A stretch of DNA of 64,000 nt from Bugula neritina (taxonomy: Eukaryota; Bryozoa; Gymnolaemata; Cheilostomatida; Bugulidae), in NCBI GenBank assembly GCA_964035545.1, contig OZ037766.1, forward strand, positions 11,727,722-11,791,721. Reading direction: 5' to 3'. A model generated the notes under the pieces. The model did no database searches. It had not been told where the DNA came from and saw only the letters and a list, made by a program, of their open reading frames with translations. Positions 49,101 to 61,900 of the stretch are shown piece after piece. The stretch's first letter is position 1; every line of letters begins with the position of its first letter. The position numbers and the translations under genes were made by a program.

Positions 49101-52100
49101 TTATATCTAAGATTTAATATTTCCTCTTTTACCTGCAACAGAATCTGCTCAAATAGGTGTAAACTACAACTTATTCAAAATGGCTGTGAAAATCTAAATT
49201 TTGACTATAGCAGTACTAAGAAGTAGTTAGTACTGAGTAATAGTGTAGCAATACTAGGTCGTAATCTCATGCTAATCAAGACAATCTCATTGACCTCTCA
49301 TTGACCTTGAACATCATGTACTTCACTCATTATTGCTGTTTCTCCATGCATTGAAACTTCTGCCAAAACAATCACAATACCTTCCAATGAAGGCAGCTAA
49401 TGTGGCTTCAATGCATGGAAAGACAACTACAGTTATTTAGCGTATTCTATTTACTAAACAGTGAGTTGCCGCTACACCCATACAAATTACTGCTGCTGTA
49501 TATTTTATACTCTTGACTGTTAACCACTGATATTACAGAAAGCAGACTCCTTGGGTCAGCATTCTACCTGGAGTGCTGTCTCTGTTACTAAACCCAATTC
49601 CAGCCTTTATGCTGCTTTACAAGACTCCAAGGCCATTAGTGCTACTGCTGTTTCTTCAACCGCTATGGACCCAAGAACAGTTGAACAACTTCGTTCTAAT
49701 ATGCAGGTAATATTGCCACACTATTCCACACTATGATCTATACAAATGTGTGCTAATGCTGCATTTTTTGCATATTTATTACCACCTACATTACATTTCC
49801 ATCAGTTGCTAATTTTCAATCATGCTAATGGATGCTCTTATAGATAAATTTGTATTTTCGGTATGCATTAACTTATGGTGTTGGTTTCATTTGATGCAAC
49901 TGTTTCCAAAGATGGAACAAAAAGTTCACTGCATAATTCGAAAGCTTAAAAACATAATATTAAACTAATAATGTATGTATGCCTCTGTAGCGACTACTGG
50001 CCATGAGGAAAGAGAACATAAGGGATACGCAGTCACTCAGTGATACTGAAAGTGTAATCAGTGATGTCAGGAGCAGAGGTTCTTCAGGCAGCAGGGTGTC
50101 CTTCAACCCACACGTAGCCATCGCCACTCACAACTACCCTTCAGGTTCCTATACTATTACATGTAGTTGGATAATTTCAGAGGTTGAACAGAAAACATGA
50201 GTCACTGAAATTTTTCTCATTTCATTGGTTTGAAGTAAATTTATTAGAATTTCTTTTATAAAATTGAGTGCAGAAAAATTATACAAAGTGAGAAGTTACA
50301 ACTTTTGTTCACTCCAATATAATATGTGCTTTACTTGTTGATTGTAGTTTTCATCATTGAAGTTGCACTGTAACGTAAAGATATGAATAGAATAAAAAGA
50401 TATTGCTGGTATCTACAGTTGCTGCTTTGACTGTTAGCTTTAGGTGCAGTTGGAGGAAGATCAAGTGGAAGCGACTCCTCATCATATCGAAGCAGTAAAC
50501 CAAGGACAGCTACCCAGAATTCTCTGTACAGTGGAATGCTGCCACCTAGCAGAAAGCAGCGTGTATTTAGCTCAGCTTTGAAAGCAAAGCCGGTGCCACC
50601 ACCTATTGCTCCGAAGCCTGCAGTGAAGATGCAAAGAGTTTTGAATGATTTTCACCATCAAGAGTTTCATGTGACGCATCAGCACCAGGAGGCTGTTTAT
50701 AAAAAGCAGCAAGAAGAGCACACCAAAACTGAGGCTGCCGTTAGGGTAAATCAACATACTATGTTGGTAGTGTTTATTTTGTTACATAATTGTATGTGAC
50801 TGCTGGTGCTGCTAAAATAATGTCGGGTTTTAAACTTCTGCAATGACTTCAGTTTTGCAAAGTATGCAAAGCTGTTTGATTTTAAATTTCATGAAATCAC
50901 TTGGGCTGTAAATTTAAAAAAACTCTGATCTGTGCTTTGAAAATGTCAAAATACTAGTTTTTATGACAGGATGTGCTTGCCATACTGTGTAAGCTCCCTA
51001 TTATATGATTTTTTAGAAGATGTCATAACGAGTCTCAAAGAAGTTTTTCAACTGAAAAAAATGTGACAAAATTACTTTCTGAGCTTTTTATTAGAGTTTT
51101 GTAATACTCAAAAACAGGCTATATATCAGCTTCAAGTTTGTTTATGAAATGCTGTCAAATTGAGTATTGAGTCAATACTAAACATATTTTTGTTGATTGA
51201 ATTTAAATCTATTGCTCCTCTGAATTTCAAATTTTATTTGTTACTAAAAATAAGCAGTTCCACACTTACTGAATAAGTAGCTTTTATATACAGCTATGAT
51301 GAAATCCTTAAATGGTAAGCATTCTGGGCATGTAGTTTAGTGATAAAAATGTTTACTAGACACTTGAATTTTGTTTGAAATATTTTATGTTACAACTAGT
51401 GAAATATGTTGAATGTGATAAGGTTTTTACTGATATTTCTACTATCCCTTTGGTCACCTTCCCAGTAAAATCTGTTATAATAATATGTGTATCTAATTAT
51501 TTGCCAATTTCTAGTCATTAACGCTGGATGGGCGGCAAAGCCGAGCTAATCCAAATAACCTGATGGCCTCCAGAGGGGCCAGCACTTTGAGCTCTAAACT
51601 TAGCCCAAGAGCCTATCCATCTGCTGTTCCTCGGTCTACAAAGGTTGTTGCTGGTGAAAGGTCAGCATTTCAAAGAGTCAGCGATGAATCAGTCACTATT
51701 CCTCCGCCACTCAACTTCTATGCATCCAGAAACTACAACGACAACAATAACAACAACAATAACAGCGGAGCTAGCAATAGTCAGCCAGCATCTGAGAGTC
51801 ATCAGGATTATGGGATACCCATTAACAGGGCGGCTGGTGCTGCTGCTGCTGCCGCAAAGTGAGTGTTTGTTTGGCTGCTGAACTTGAAATAGGTTTATTA
51901 GCAAAGATTTCTAACCTATTGGATATTACAGTGAGTAATGTAATAAGTAAAGAGGCTATTTTGTAGCAAACAAAGTGTTTTCTACTTCATATTTGGTCCA
52001 TAAGTTAAAGTACTACAGTACTAACAAGAATTAGTAATGATCCATACACTATAAAACAGTATAATACTAATATCTGTAAAAAATGGTTACGTAAAGAGAA

Positions 52101-55100
52101 CATATTTTGTTCTAAAGTTGTAATAGGTGGTGGAGAATGGGGGGGGGGGCTAATTCAACCTTTCACCGCTACTTATAAAAATATATAATTAAAAAAGCCC
52201 TAGGATTTCAACACATAAACTTTTAGACCTTTCCTCATAAATTGACAGGCCGAGGGCCTGATTTTTCTGATAACTTTGATTGGTTATCTGAATACCAATA
52301 TCTATACCGTGCCTATTTCCTTTACATTGCACTAAAATCAAAATATCCATATATATCTACAAAAATATCAATACATGTGTTTGGCAGAAGATTTTTTATG
52401 AATTTTTTAATTTGAAATTGATTTTATATGTGCTTCTGTACTAAATGGTAAACCATTTTGCCCATCCATGTTGCATTACTACTTTAAACAGAATATAGGT
52501 TAGCTAACTTACAATAATGTTATGCTAAATGTGAATGTGTACATTTCTATATACCTGACCTTTTTATATTTACATATTATTAAGCATTAGGAAGAGAACT
52601 GTAGAAACCTGATAATTTATTGTTTAGATCAGTAGACTAAACTCTCCTTGCTGTAGTTCATATTGCTTTTATCTTGCTGCAGCAGAAATATCATTATAAG
52701 TTTCGGGGAGTTATTTCTGAAGTTCACTTTTATTAATCTATTTACTTCCTTAATATACTTGTGCAATTTTTATGTGTAATCATTTGATGCATGGTGTTCA
52801 GGGTTCTTAGTACAGCAACATTAGCATATAAATATAGCAAAGTAGTTATTGGAGCTTACCGCTGCCAACATGGACGATAATCACAGAATGACTGCTGCTA
52901 ACCCTAGTATTGACAATGCCTTGAGAACCATGACACTTCTAGCTTTTCGGTTTTCTTACGACAGCCCTGCTAGAGGAACCTCGAGACCTGTTTCAGCTAG
53001 ACCTGTGCCAGCTCCACGCAGAATATCCAGAGCACCGTATCAAGAGACAACAACCCCGCAAGTGAGATCCTGCAGTGTGCCACCACCTATGAGCAGTCAG
53101 CTTCAGATAGGAAGAGAACTGAATGTGGATGATGGCTTATCTATTCGATCAACTTCTATACAGTCACTAGTAAGTAATGCTACATGCCTTAACATAGTCT
53201 TGTTACGCTTCAATAGAGTTGTTTGACAGAAAATTCAGAGCCAGTTTGCACTCTTTTATTTTCTACTTTTATGTTTAACCAGATACATTCGAAAAATATT
53301 TGTCAACATTTTTTTGAAGATTTAATTTAATGACACCACACCATATATGCAACTTTTTAAGTGCTCATTGCTAATCTATAGGCCACTCTTTCAGACAGTA
53401 AAAGTTCCAGAAATTGCATGTTCAGTTGATGGTTATTTTTCTCTTTGACTAACAAATTTGTACATGCTGCATAACATTAGTAAAAAAAGACCCTAAACTA
53501 TGTAATCATGTACAGAAAAACAAGACCACAGTTTTTAATTTTTGTTACTGTATAAATAGGTACTATTATACATCTGCATTGGGCCTTTCAGGAAAGCTTT
53601 TTCCTCTTTATTTCATTGTTGATCATGATACTAAAAATTTTTGTTGATGCTGTAGTTTCCCCGCAGTTTTCAAAAATACTCTTAATGGATATAAGTTATA
53701 AAGATACAATATTTGACATGAACTATTCAATATCTAAACTAATGAACCAGTAAGCACACACTAATTTTGAAGTTCATTAAATTTTGAATAGGGAAGAAAG
53801 AAGGAACACCAATTGAGAAAACTTTCTTCATGTAATTTTATGTCAATTTTTACACTTTACTTATATACATATAGCCCAGAAGGATAGAATTAAAAAGGGA
53901 ACTTTCTATATTATTTCTGCACAAAAATAGAGCAGTTTATACGCCTTTGAAGATGGTAATTCTTATGAGTCAATGCATAGGCTAGGCTATTCTTTCTAAC
54001 TTTATTTTTCCTGTCATTAAAAGCCATGTTTTGATGCAACCAAAAATACATTGTAAGTTAGTAAACCTATCAACAAATGCTATATGTGTCAGTTGACTGG
54101 TGGAATCAAGGAATACAATATTTTGACACGATTAGATAACTCTCAATGTTGATGTAGCAGTATGGTTGTCTAAATGAGTTCGAATTCCTGGGCTTCTTGG
54201 CTTTTCAATTAAAGGACCAAACCTAATATTGAACTTAGATAAAAATAGTGCACAATAATCCTTTAATATTAGATTTTCTCTGAAAAGATTGATACTATAT
54301 AACAGTTACTTTCAATATCATTTTACAAGAAACTAGAGCATTGAAGTTTGTCAGAGTTTTAGACTTGTAGTGAGCAGTATCAACGAAAATGCAAATTGAT
54401 TTTGGTCAGACGGGTGTACCATAAATTCTTAGTCTTGTATACCTTGGTGTTGGTATACTAATGGTGAATGTCATATATCAGACTACAGTGAGATTTCTAT
54501 CATTTCTACTATGTCTTCAGAGTTGTTGAACTACTGTTAACAATATATTATTGTGAGGAATGAATCGGAAATACTACAGCCAATCTGAAATAGTACTACA
54601 TGCTATTGTAACTCTGTTTACTTTAAACATTCATATAATTTTAGTTCATTGTTTTTTGTAAGTAAATTTTTGAATGGCTCCAAAAATTGCGGTGTGAATT
54701 GTGAAGGTTGTTTCAAAAGATATAACCATATTGAGGTATGTACAAAGAAATTAGTGTATTCACTTCTCTTTAAATCAGCTGCATTCAGTTGTGCAATTAC
54801 ATTGTGAATCAGTTAAACACAATAGCATCTTGTATTGCACTAATTTTACCGATGATGGTCACTCTAATAATAGGCGGTGCTATAGATTTTCTATACCAGA
54901 TTGAGTGTTAAGGGATATTAGAGCAGCAACCTTTTTCTAATTGCTCATTGTTGTTCCGACAACTTAGTGTTCTCCCGGAAAACTCAGGTTTGTAGCTCAA
55001 ATGGCCCTGACATAGGGCTGAGTCAAGCAACATGGCTTTGCTGATTAATTAACTTCGGCAGCACTGTTCATTGTATGCTGACTTTCAGCTGAGCAGCTAG

Positions 55101-58100
55101 ATGAATCAATCAGATCTATATCGTGATAGTGTAACAACAGGCTTGCTGTAGTTGTCATTTCACACTCAAGTTCCCGATACACGGGTGCTAATACTTACTG
55201 TCTACACAATGGATATCAGAGCTTCGCCAATAATTGCTACTCAACCTGATGAGGCTTTTACACGACTTTTAAATATTGTCTTATCTCCCGAGTCTCCTAT
55301 ATACGATTTATCAGTTCCTAAGCGTCGTGGCAAATCAGTGCAGAAGGTAAATGCCAGTAGTGAAGCGTTGAATGCAAAAATGAGCAGTCACCAGGTTTGT
55401 GAAATATTGCTAAAGTATTTTTTACATTACTCTACCTTACACTACTCTACCTTACACTACTCTACCTTACACTACTCTACCTTACACTACTCTACTTTAC
55501 ACTACTCTACCTTACACTACACTACTCTACCTTACTCTACTCTACCTTACACTACACTACTCTACCTTACTCTACACTTCTCTACCTTACTCTACCTTAC
55601 ACTACTCTACCTTACACTACTCTACCTTACACTACACTACTCTACCTTACACTACTCTACCTTACACTACTCTACCTTACACTACACTACTCTACCTTAC
55701 ACTACTCTACCTTACACTACTCTACCTTACACTACACTACTCTACCTTACACTACTCTACCTTACACTACTCTACCTTACACTACTCTACCTTACACTAC
55801 ACTACTCTACTCTACCTTACACAACTCACTTTGCCTTGCACAGTTTTCTGGAAACGTGATTCATTATTTTGAGCCCTTTTATCCAGTGCCTATAATTTTT
55901 ACTTTCCATGTTGGAGGTTTCTGGAGTCTATCTATTTTCATTTAAAAATTGAATAGTTGTTTTGCAACTATGCTTTGATCTGTGCATTTAATTGAAACCA
56001 GTGAAGATACTGTTTGTACATACTTGCATACATGTATCATGTTGATCCAATACACCCCATGGTAAATCACAATTCTCAAGTCTTCACCTAAATTATAGTC
56101 ATTTAGTATCCCCCTGAGTGTTCCCTTTGTATAAAATCTAGCAGGCTATTTTATGTTTCTATGTTATGTATAGACTTGCTTTTGTTTCTAATTCAAAAAG
56201 AAATATCATGGAATAGGAAAACACACACACCCTTCGTCATTATGACCTGCATGTAAATCATTTGTAGAATTATCCCGTTTAATAGTTGTGTTCTTCTTTT
56301 AAAAAAGCCATAATGTTGTGGGGTAATCTTTAAAAATTTCTAGAAAAATATGTCATCTAAACTAGTCAAAATATGAAGCAAAGTTTTGTAGCATTAAAAA
56401 TTGTAAATTAGTAAAATTTTGATGATTTGAAAAATGGTAGCCGGCTGTGATAAAACTTCTCATGCTCTCTGCATACTTCCTATGTATGCAACTTTACAAG
56501 TTACTGTCTCATGTGGTTATCAAACTTTTTAAGAGTATTTTAGCAATAAAAGTGAGAAAATTTAAAGATTTGTTGATAAAAAGCTAATTTGTACTCATTA
56601 TAAATACTAGCATAAAACGATTCTTTTAATGATGATATGGTATTAGTTCTTCGCCTATTCTTCCTTACTTTGATCAGGCAACAAGCAATATGTCATGAGT
56701 TTTCTTTTTAAAGCATATAAAATGTTTATTACCAATTTGTTATGTCTTTCTGTTTGTCTTCTACCAACCAGAAAGATGCATAGAAAAAAATGCAGAAGCT
56801 AAATGGCAGCACATTTAAATTTAAGTTATGATAACTAGCTGGAGTTGTTCAGACTTTCCTATTTCTAACCTCAACATATAGAATATCACACTTAATTCAA
56901 TACTGTCAACTAGAGGGTCATATTTTATACACTACTGTTTCCTGCTTTATGTCATTGATTCAACTCTGGTACATCAGAAATTGAGAGCTTTTATAATTAT
57001 TTGTTTATCTTCAGCAAATATGGCGCATATTGTCTTGCATCGCCTAAGCAGGAGCAGTGATATTTTATAGGAAGTTTGATATAACGGATGAATATAGTTA
57101 GAAGACTGTGATACCAGTTAGTGGCTACTTGAACCTAAGTCAATAGGTTCGGTAGACAAAGTTTAAATTGTTGACAAAGAGACTGTCATCCCTTGGACAC
57201 TTTATGTAGATGCTTCTAGTATGGCTAATCCATTCTTCATATACAGGTATATGATGGATTCTTTAGATGAGGTGTAGCAAAGAATATTAGAATAATAAAC
57301 TGTTCATTGACCTCAAGTCTTCAGCTAGATTCCTAAGGCTAAGCGCTCAAGGGTCTAGAGCCTTTTCCACCGGCGCTAGTTGCATATATAGAAAATAAAT
57401 TTTTCTGAATTTTGAAATTTACTTTGAAATCAAGTTAATTAAGAGTTGAGGTATAAGCTGTATGCTAAGCTGTAAATCTTACAGAGGAGATGCAGCTATA
57501 AGCTAGGGCCTGTATGGGATTTCTGTCCCTACCAAGTGCCATTAGCTTACACTGAGACTCAATCAGCCTACATGAATGGACTTTCTCTCATTCTATATAA
57601 ATTTATTGCCAGAAAAGCCAAAAATTTTTACCAGAAAATTTTAAATAAATATATCATGTAGATTTTCTTAATTTTGGTTTTGGGGTTAAAGATGTTGCTA
57701 TCAACCAGAATGGTACGCTTTCAGAAATCAAATGTTTAATCTTCCATGCTGTGTTTCTTAATGACAACTTCTCAGAGCTGGCATTGCAAAGGAAATTATA
57801 TAATTAGTCATGCTGATTTGTTTCACTCTCTATCAACAGAGGATTTGAAGTATTTGTATTCGTCTGTCGTGACACGTAATATTCAGTGGATAATTAGGCC
57901 TGCACTGATCACTAGACTAGGCTTGTTTTAGGGTGCGTTGTGCAGTTTATTGCATAGTAAACCCCGAGTGAGAGTTTCAATTTCTCTAGCTGAGTATATA
58001 GTTTATTTTCCTAATATAAGTAATACTATATCCTTCTTTTTAACTTTTTTTATGAAATTAAAAAATGTTGCGAAAATTGAGCTATGTCATACTCTCCCTT

Positions 58101-61100
58101 ATACCCTACCCTCACTTTTACCCTACCCTCCCTTTTACCCTACCCTCCCTTATACCCTACCCTCCCTTTTACCCTACCCTCCCTTATACCCTACCCTCCC
58201 TTATACCCTACCCTCCCTTATACCCTACCCTCCCTTTTACCCTACCCTCCCTTTTACCCTACCCTCCCTTATACCCTACCCTCCCTTATACCCTACCCTC
58301 CCTTATACCCTACCCTCTCTTTTACCCTACCCTCCCTTTTACCCTACCCTCCCTTATACCCTACCCTCCCTTATACCCTACCCTCCCTTTTACCCTACCC
58401 TCCCTTATACCCTACCCTCCCTTATAACCACTACCATACCATATTGTACTACAGCTGCCAAAATAATGTCTTTCTATTTGTATTAATATAATAGTGTACG
58501 TAGATTATTAAGGAGAGCTAAGGGTTTAAGTACTTAAGGGAATTATCCTCCCTCGTTGTAGAAGCAAGGGTTAAATGTTAACAGAAATGACAACTCCTAA
58601 TATTATGGGTAGCAAATTATAAAATATATTATCTGCAAGTAGAGGAAAGTAAGGGAGTGCAACTCCAGTTGATATCAACATTTCTTTGTTAATGTTGACC
58701 AAATAATGTTGGTTTGTTTATCTGCATGTTAATGTAGCTCAGTGGCTCTCTACACCCCTCTGCTATTGTGAGTTTTACAAATTCATTTTACGTTCCAACA
58801 TGCTATGTCAAACTGATAATACAAATACTATGATACAAATACTATAATACAAATAATATAATACAAATACTGTATAAAATTAACATGTCAAACACTACTG
58901 TAGAAATTACATATAAATGCTTATAGGAATGTAGGGTGTAAGCTATGTTTAGGATAGCTGTTGCATGCTGTGTCACTGAGTGTCTACTGGTTTCAGCATT
59001 AGAAGTAGGTTAATGTATGCAGTATTAATTATAAAGAATTTTCTCTCTCTTTGATTTAGCAATCACTGCCTGCTAATGTTTGCATCTATTTGATTCTACT
59101 AGCTGGTTCCAATGTTTGGAAAGCTATTAGTTTATGGGCTTCTCACATCTCATTAGGCTCCTTGCTGCTTAGTGTAAGGATTATTCTACTATCTTATAGC
59201 TAATTTAAAATTTATGAAAAGTATAATTATCTCTCGAAGTTATATTATTTGATTAAATGACTTTTTCCACCACAGTATAGCTTCTCACTTTTACAGCGTA
59301 ACCTAATTTGATTTTTATAACAAAAACACCTTGGTGCATTATATTTATATTTTATTATTGAAGTTGTAACAATTAAATTTTTGAGCTTTCATTACCAAAA
59401 TACATCAAAGTGAAGGTAATAATAAAAATCTAGTAAAAAGTAATGTATGTTTTTTTACATAAAAGTGACTCTTGTGAAGCCCATTCGTGGAAAGTTAATG
59501 AAAAGTTAATTTTTTTACTAACCTGATGTAAATGTACAGTTGTGGAGGATAAATGCTATAAGATTAAAAATAAAAGACCCAAGTATAGACTTTTAAATCT
59601 TTCTGAACTTTATTTCGATATTTTTATGTTTTTTTATCTGAAGTGAAAATATTTAAAAAAATCAATTTATTTTGATTCAAAAGGTAAATGTTATTACATA
59701 TATATAGCTTGTGATTTTTCCTTGGTTCCTCAACTTGATTAATCAAATATTAAAAAAATATAACGTGTTTTTATTTATAATATTTTAACTAATAGTCTAA
59801 GGGTAGTCTGTCTCACTAGATTTCTAATTATGCTGATCTATTGACAATAATATAAATTGATAACTTTGAACTGCTATCTAATTTATAAGCAGCACCCATA
59901 ATTACTAATCTGTAAATGGAGGGCATTGCCTTTCTTACTCTAAGAAGAGTGATTGGTTTGCTAGGCTTTGCAGTAGATGCAAGGCTTGAAAGCTAGTGAA
60001 GCTGCTGTGGAAAGTATTTTGACCTATAATATTGATTGCTGTTGGTCTGCTCCTGAGCTAATCAAAGGATAGTTTATAGCCTTAGAAACCTATCACAATT
60101 TTTGGTGTGGGTAATGGAATTATATCGGCCCAGCCCTTCCTTAACCTAGGTTGACAATCATTTAGTTAGCAAGGAATCTATCTAATTACTGTCTTTAAAA
60201 CGTTTTACTACCTTTATACTCTGCAGCAATAAATAGATCAGAAACTCTTAGATTGTACTAAAGCATGGTAAGTAATCTGCATACTCAAAATGAAAGCTCT
60301 TATCACTGAAATAGGCGTTTTGGAACATGGGACAGCATTGTGTTACATGGGACAGCATTGTGGTACATGAGACAACATTGTGTTACATGGAACAAAATTG
60401 TGTTACATGGGACAGCATTGTGTTACATGGGACAGCATTGTGGTACATGGGACAACATTGTGTTACATGGGACAGCATTGTGTTACATGGGACAGCATTG
60501 CCTTCTGCATAAACATGTGTTTACTGTTTCACTGTTCTACTGTTTGTTTTACTATGAGCAGTGCTTATTAACTGTAACTGTAAGGTATGTAGTTTTTACA
60601 ACGAGGTAAAGAAATATTATAGTCGTAATGTAGCTCTCTCTGTATTAGGTGATCATATATTACTGTTGGGTATAACATATTCCCCAGAAGCATCCCAATC
60701 CTGATGTAAATGTTTGTTTAATTTGAGTTCATGATTTTTAGTCTGAGTTTGGAAATTTATTGGTGTATTTCATGGTCCAAAAACTTCTCATACATCTTTT
60801 CAATATTAGCACTATTGAAAAAGCTCAAATGTTCACCTGCATCAGACTATTATCATTCAGTTTACATTTGGGTTTTTGTAGAAAGTGCAACTTTTTTCCC
60901 CATCATAGGTTTCCAGCAGATTGGCAACATGTTCAATTTGTTGCATGCAGTTTTTTACTCAACTGGTGTACTTTCATTTATTGAGCAGTGCAAGAAACTG
61001 GAGAAACACATAATATTTCTTCTACAAGTGACAGAGTTGCACAAAGTTTCCTTTGTTTATGAAAAAACAAGGCTTTACTAAAAAAAACTGAGGCATCAAA

Positions 61101-61900
61101 ATTTTGAGATGTCCTGTTACAGTGCCATGTTTTTCACATAAACTTACATGAAAGTCTTTCTTAGTCTATAAGATACCCCACACCTTTCTAACAGGCAATG
61201 GGTCTGACATATTCTGGATCAAACCTTTATCACATAATCTAGCTTTTTTAACCAACTTAATACTGGCATTTGTACAATGCTGTAGGTACAATTTCTAGAT
61301 ATTTGTAATAAGAGGGGTTGTCTGCTAAAAAACAAGCAAACTCCTAGCCAAAACTTATTAACCCAAGTTAAGCAGACATTTACATCTCTTCACCATAATC
61401 TATTGCCAGTTGACAGGAGAAACATTTTAAATTCTGAAGACTTTCTTAAACTATGTAAATTCCTTAGGTTACTGTGCCTATAAAATACCAATTTCAATTT
61501 TGCATTCAATGCATTCAATAGACATTGAAATTATATGTTAGAGAGTCAGGTATTTTCAGCTAAAATTCTCCTGCCCATAATAATATGCAGCTGAAGTTAC
61601 AATTTGCTTAAACGTTTCAGAATGCTTTGAGACCACACTGAATGTTTTGATGAACAACTTGTATGGAAATTAAAATCATTCAAGCCATAGATTGTGATTG
61701 GTGCTAAAATTTTAGTGAACATAGATGTAGATCTTGGAAGACAATTTTTCAAAATAAATAAGAATTTTAGACTAAATAAGCCAATTTTAGAACCAGACTA
61801 ACTAATTCTGTCACTTATGTTTTAGGAGAGTGAGCGTGCACAAGCGAATACAAACTCACCACAAGGAGTTGTCTTATTGGACAGGTCACTCTCTACTGAG
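40169..61900 (+). CDS. RGS12: RGS12/loco-like regulator of G-protein signalling, N-terminal half (PDZ + PTB), partial
   Basis: Exons: 40169-40323, 44402-44588, 45856-45958, 46597-47560, 48049-48341, 49539-49706, 49991-50144, 50444-50745, 51515-51858, 52965-53169, then less certain 55152-55346 and 61826-61900. Phases agree at each join. A PDZ domain spans the first two exons: carboxylate loop KQGYGFTISG, then PCVLGNIIAGSPADLQG joined to LKDGDHLVTVNGLAVSQLS. The 964-nt exon holds a PTB domain (LRVVVGYIGSIEMP, VRRLRVEQKVHTLVLLEI, DDKRFFGLVTVQEEE, SSCHVFMVDPDFSRH) followed by NSDSGLGFH, as in RGS12, and the next exon continues ADRVYVVDI, also RGS12-like. The later exons code a disordered Ser/Pro-rich region with PVPPPIAPKP (SH3-type ligand), poly-Asn and poly-Ala. 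In the family, RGS, Ras-binding and GoLoco domains follow; they would lie beyond 64000. Role: GTPase-activating scaffold for Gi-type alpha subunits. Confidence 0.87.
40640..40770 (+). repeat. Degenerate tandem repeat (TTACTCACTATGATATTTA)
   Basis: Five or so imperfect units of about 28 bp around AGTTACTCACTATGATATTT, beginning near 40650. Confidence 0.7.
41186..41271 (+). repeat. (ACTC)n microsatellite
   Basis: About 20 units of ACTC with two ACACTC interruptions, ending in CAAAAAAATTTCAG. Confidence 0.97.
44991..45765. mobile_element. Short element with 20-bp terminal inverted repeats and TTAA ends (MITE)
   Basis: The left end TTAAAGGATTGCTCTATCTT (44991-45010) is the exact reverse complement of the right end (45746-45765), and the match continues with one gap (AGTTTA against GTCTA). 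If TTAA is the duplicated target, the element proper begins AGGATTGC. Subterminal parts are also inverted: CACGTCACGT near 45169-45178 on the minus strand against TTACGTCAC at 45576-45584, plus paired TGGCG segments. It is more GC-rich than its surroundings and has no long frame, so it is non-autonomous. It lies in the intron between the exons at 44588 and 45856, about 90 bp before the latter. Confidence 0.85.
48509..48546. repeat. Short perfect-stem hairpin
   Basis: GAAAATTCATATTGACA and TGTCAATGAATTTTC pair around a TGGTAC centre with a single-base bulge. In an RGS12-like intron. Confidence 0.8.
53170..55151 (+). other. RGS12-like intron with no gene seen
   Basis: 2 kb AT-rich. At 54209-54266 a 58-bp segment begins TTAAAGGA and ends TCCTTTAA, the same termini as the element at 44991-45765; otherwise featureless. 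Confidence 0.6.
55152..55346 (+). CDS. Probable RGS12-like exon (65 codons)
   Basis: Follows TGCTGTAG and ends before GTAAAT, the donor form also used at 50746 and 61901. Phase 0 at both ends, matching its neighbours. The text includes DIRASPIIATQPDEAFTRLL and PIYDLSVPKRRGKSVQK. No domain recognised. A second donor at 55396 would add 16 codons and abut the satellite. Confidence 0.5.
55420..55830 (+). repeat. Pentamer-based minisatellite (CTACC TTACA CTACT)
   Basis: About 400 bp made of 15-bp (CTACCTTACACTACT) and 20-bp (with an extra ACACT) units, all multiples of five bases. It starts about 25 bp after the alternative donor at 55396 and keeps one plus frame open as a Tyr/Ser/Thr/Leu repeat. 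Confidence 0.97.
58097..58425 (-). repeat. 17-bp G-rich minisatellite (G-quadruplex type)
   Basis: About 19 copies of a 17-bp unit. On the minus strand the unit reads AAGGGAGGGTAGGGTAT or AAGGGAGGGTAGGGTAA, three G-triplets per unit. Because 17 is not a multiple of three, all three plus frames stay open as Pro/Leu/Tyr repeats, none of them a gene. Confidence 0.97.
58813..58880 (+). repeat. 15-bp AT-rich tandem repeat
   Basis: About four copies of ATACAAATACTATAA with minor changes. Confidence 0.8.
60327..60505 (+). repeat. 20-bp minisatellite (ACATGGGACAGCATTGTGTT)
   Basis: Nine copies of a 20-bp unit, with variants at GGGACAGC/GAGACAAC/GGAACAAA and TGTGTT/TGTGGT. The variant order (T, G, T, T, T, G, T, T) hints at higher-order duplication. 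Overlapping open frames are by-products. Confidence 0.95.
61826..61900 (+). CDS. Probable RGS12-like exon (25 codons)
   Basis: TATGTTTTAG precedes, GTAAAT follows, phase 0 at both ends. It codes ESERAQANTNSP followed by GVVLLDRSLSTE. The Ser-rich DRSLS ending fits the disordered region before the RGS domain in this family, but the identity rests on splice logic and position. Confidence 0.6.

Larger units (their letters stand above)
55831..61825 (+). other. RGS12-like intron with minisatellites
   Basis: 6 kb. Apart from the arrays at 58097-58425, 58813-58880 and 60327-60505, no exon or other gene could be supported. The frames at 57746-57931 and 60731-61081 show no motif. Confidence 0.65.

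Noticed and set aside
57938-58491. Long Pro/Leu/Tyr frames in all three plus frames
   Set aside because: By-product of a 17-bp stop-free tandem unit.
60327-60609. Overlapping frames with GTALCYMGQHC-type repeats
   Set aside because: Three frames of a 20-bp minisatellite; no start context or splice logic.
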